6,409 nucleotides of DNA from Rugosibacter sp. (GTDB lineage Bacteria; Pseudomonadota; Gammaproteobacteria; Burkholderiales; Rhodocyclaceae), in NCBI GenBank assembly GCA_030652715.1, contig JAUSQB010000166.1, forward strand, positions 1-6,409, read 5' to 3'. Position 1 is the stretch's first letter, and each line of letters starts with the position of its first letter. The notes under the pieces are model-generated. The model worked only from the letters and a program-made list of their open reading frames with translations. It was not told the DNA's origin and ran no database searches. Made by a program: the position numbers and the translations under genes. Below, one piece after another: positions 6,188-6,409 of this stretch.

Positions 6188-6409
6188 CTGCGCTGATCGA
6201 TGTTTCCTATTTCGTCGTCGCCGTGCTGTTCATTCTCGGCCTGAAAGCCATGGCGTCCCCCGTGACCGCCAAGCGCGGCATCGTCTGGGCGGGCGTCGGC
6301 ATGCTGCTGGCCACGCTCATTACCTTCGCCACGCCGGGCATGCGGAACATCGGCCTGATGATCATTGCCATTGTGCTGGGCGGCGGCGTGGCCTGGTATC
6401 TCGGGCGCG
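6184..6409 (+). CDS. pntB: Proton-translocating NAD(P) transhydrogenase, beta subunit, 5' part only
   Basis: Start of the beta subunit, which contributes most membrane helices of domain II and the NADP(H)-binding domain III. Only 75 codons are in the window, out of about 460 in the family, so domain III is not seen. The visible N-terminus MTALIDVSYFVVAVLFILGLKAM followed by SPVTAKRG (25-32) is characteristic of PntB. Three hydrophobic segments are seen (about 4-22, 33-50 and 55-72). The ATG overlaps the pntAB stop (ATGA) and is preceded by AAGGA (6173-6177) with 6 nt spacing. Confidence 0.93.
   Translation, partial: MTALIDVSYFVVAVLFILGLKAMASPVTAKRGIVWAGVGMLLATLITFATPGMRNIGLMIIAIVLGGGVAWYLGR

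Overview
The window looks like an ordinary chromosomal piece of a GC-rich proteobacterium, most likely a betaproteobacterium. The grounds are a three-subunit fds-type NAD-dependent formate dehydrogenase that reads closely like the Cupriavidus/Rhodobacter enzymes, a split three-gene proton-translocating transhydrogenase, strong AGGAGG ribosome sites and tightly overlapping operon genes. The lineage is inferred from remembered family sequences, not from a search.

Layout: two operons point away from each other around a 323-bp gap (4334-4656). Leftward (minus strand) run fdsG (2Fe-2S, NuoE-like), fdsB (FMN / NAD / 4Fe-4S, NuoF-like) and fdsA (molybdenum catalytic subunit with one 2Fe-2S and four 4Fe-4S motifs). 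fdsA is cut by the left edge after 776 codons, so its last part and any fdsC/fdsD genes lie outside. fdsG/fdsB and fdsB/fdsA both overlap by ATGA. Rightward (plus strand) run pntAA (soluble NAD-binding domain I), pntAB (membrane domain, 98 aa) and pntB (first 75 codons only), the last two again joined by an ATGA overlap.

Together the genes form a plausible redox module. FdsGBA oxidises formate to CO2 and makes NADH in the cytoplasm; PntAA-AB-B uses the proton-motive force to pass hydride from NADH to NADP+, giving NADPH for biosynthesis. The shared intergenic region holds a candidate promoter for fds, an AT-rich inverted repeat and a pair of direct repeats just upstream of fdsG, which itself lacks a visible Shine-Dalgarno site.

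The most unusual element is inside the 3' end of pntAA: a GC-rich perfect 9-bp-arm palindrome flanked by homopolymer C tracts, translated as part of a low-complexity tail that follows the normal end of domain I. The +1 frame is open from here straight through pntAB, so loss of one C would fuse PntAA to PntAB into a 509-residue chain, very near the length of the single-chain PntA of E. coli. No wholly new system is evident; the core genes are well-known families.
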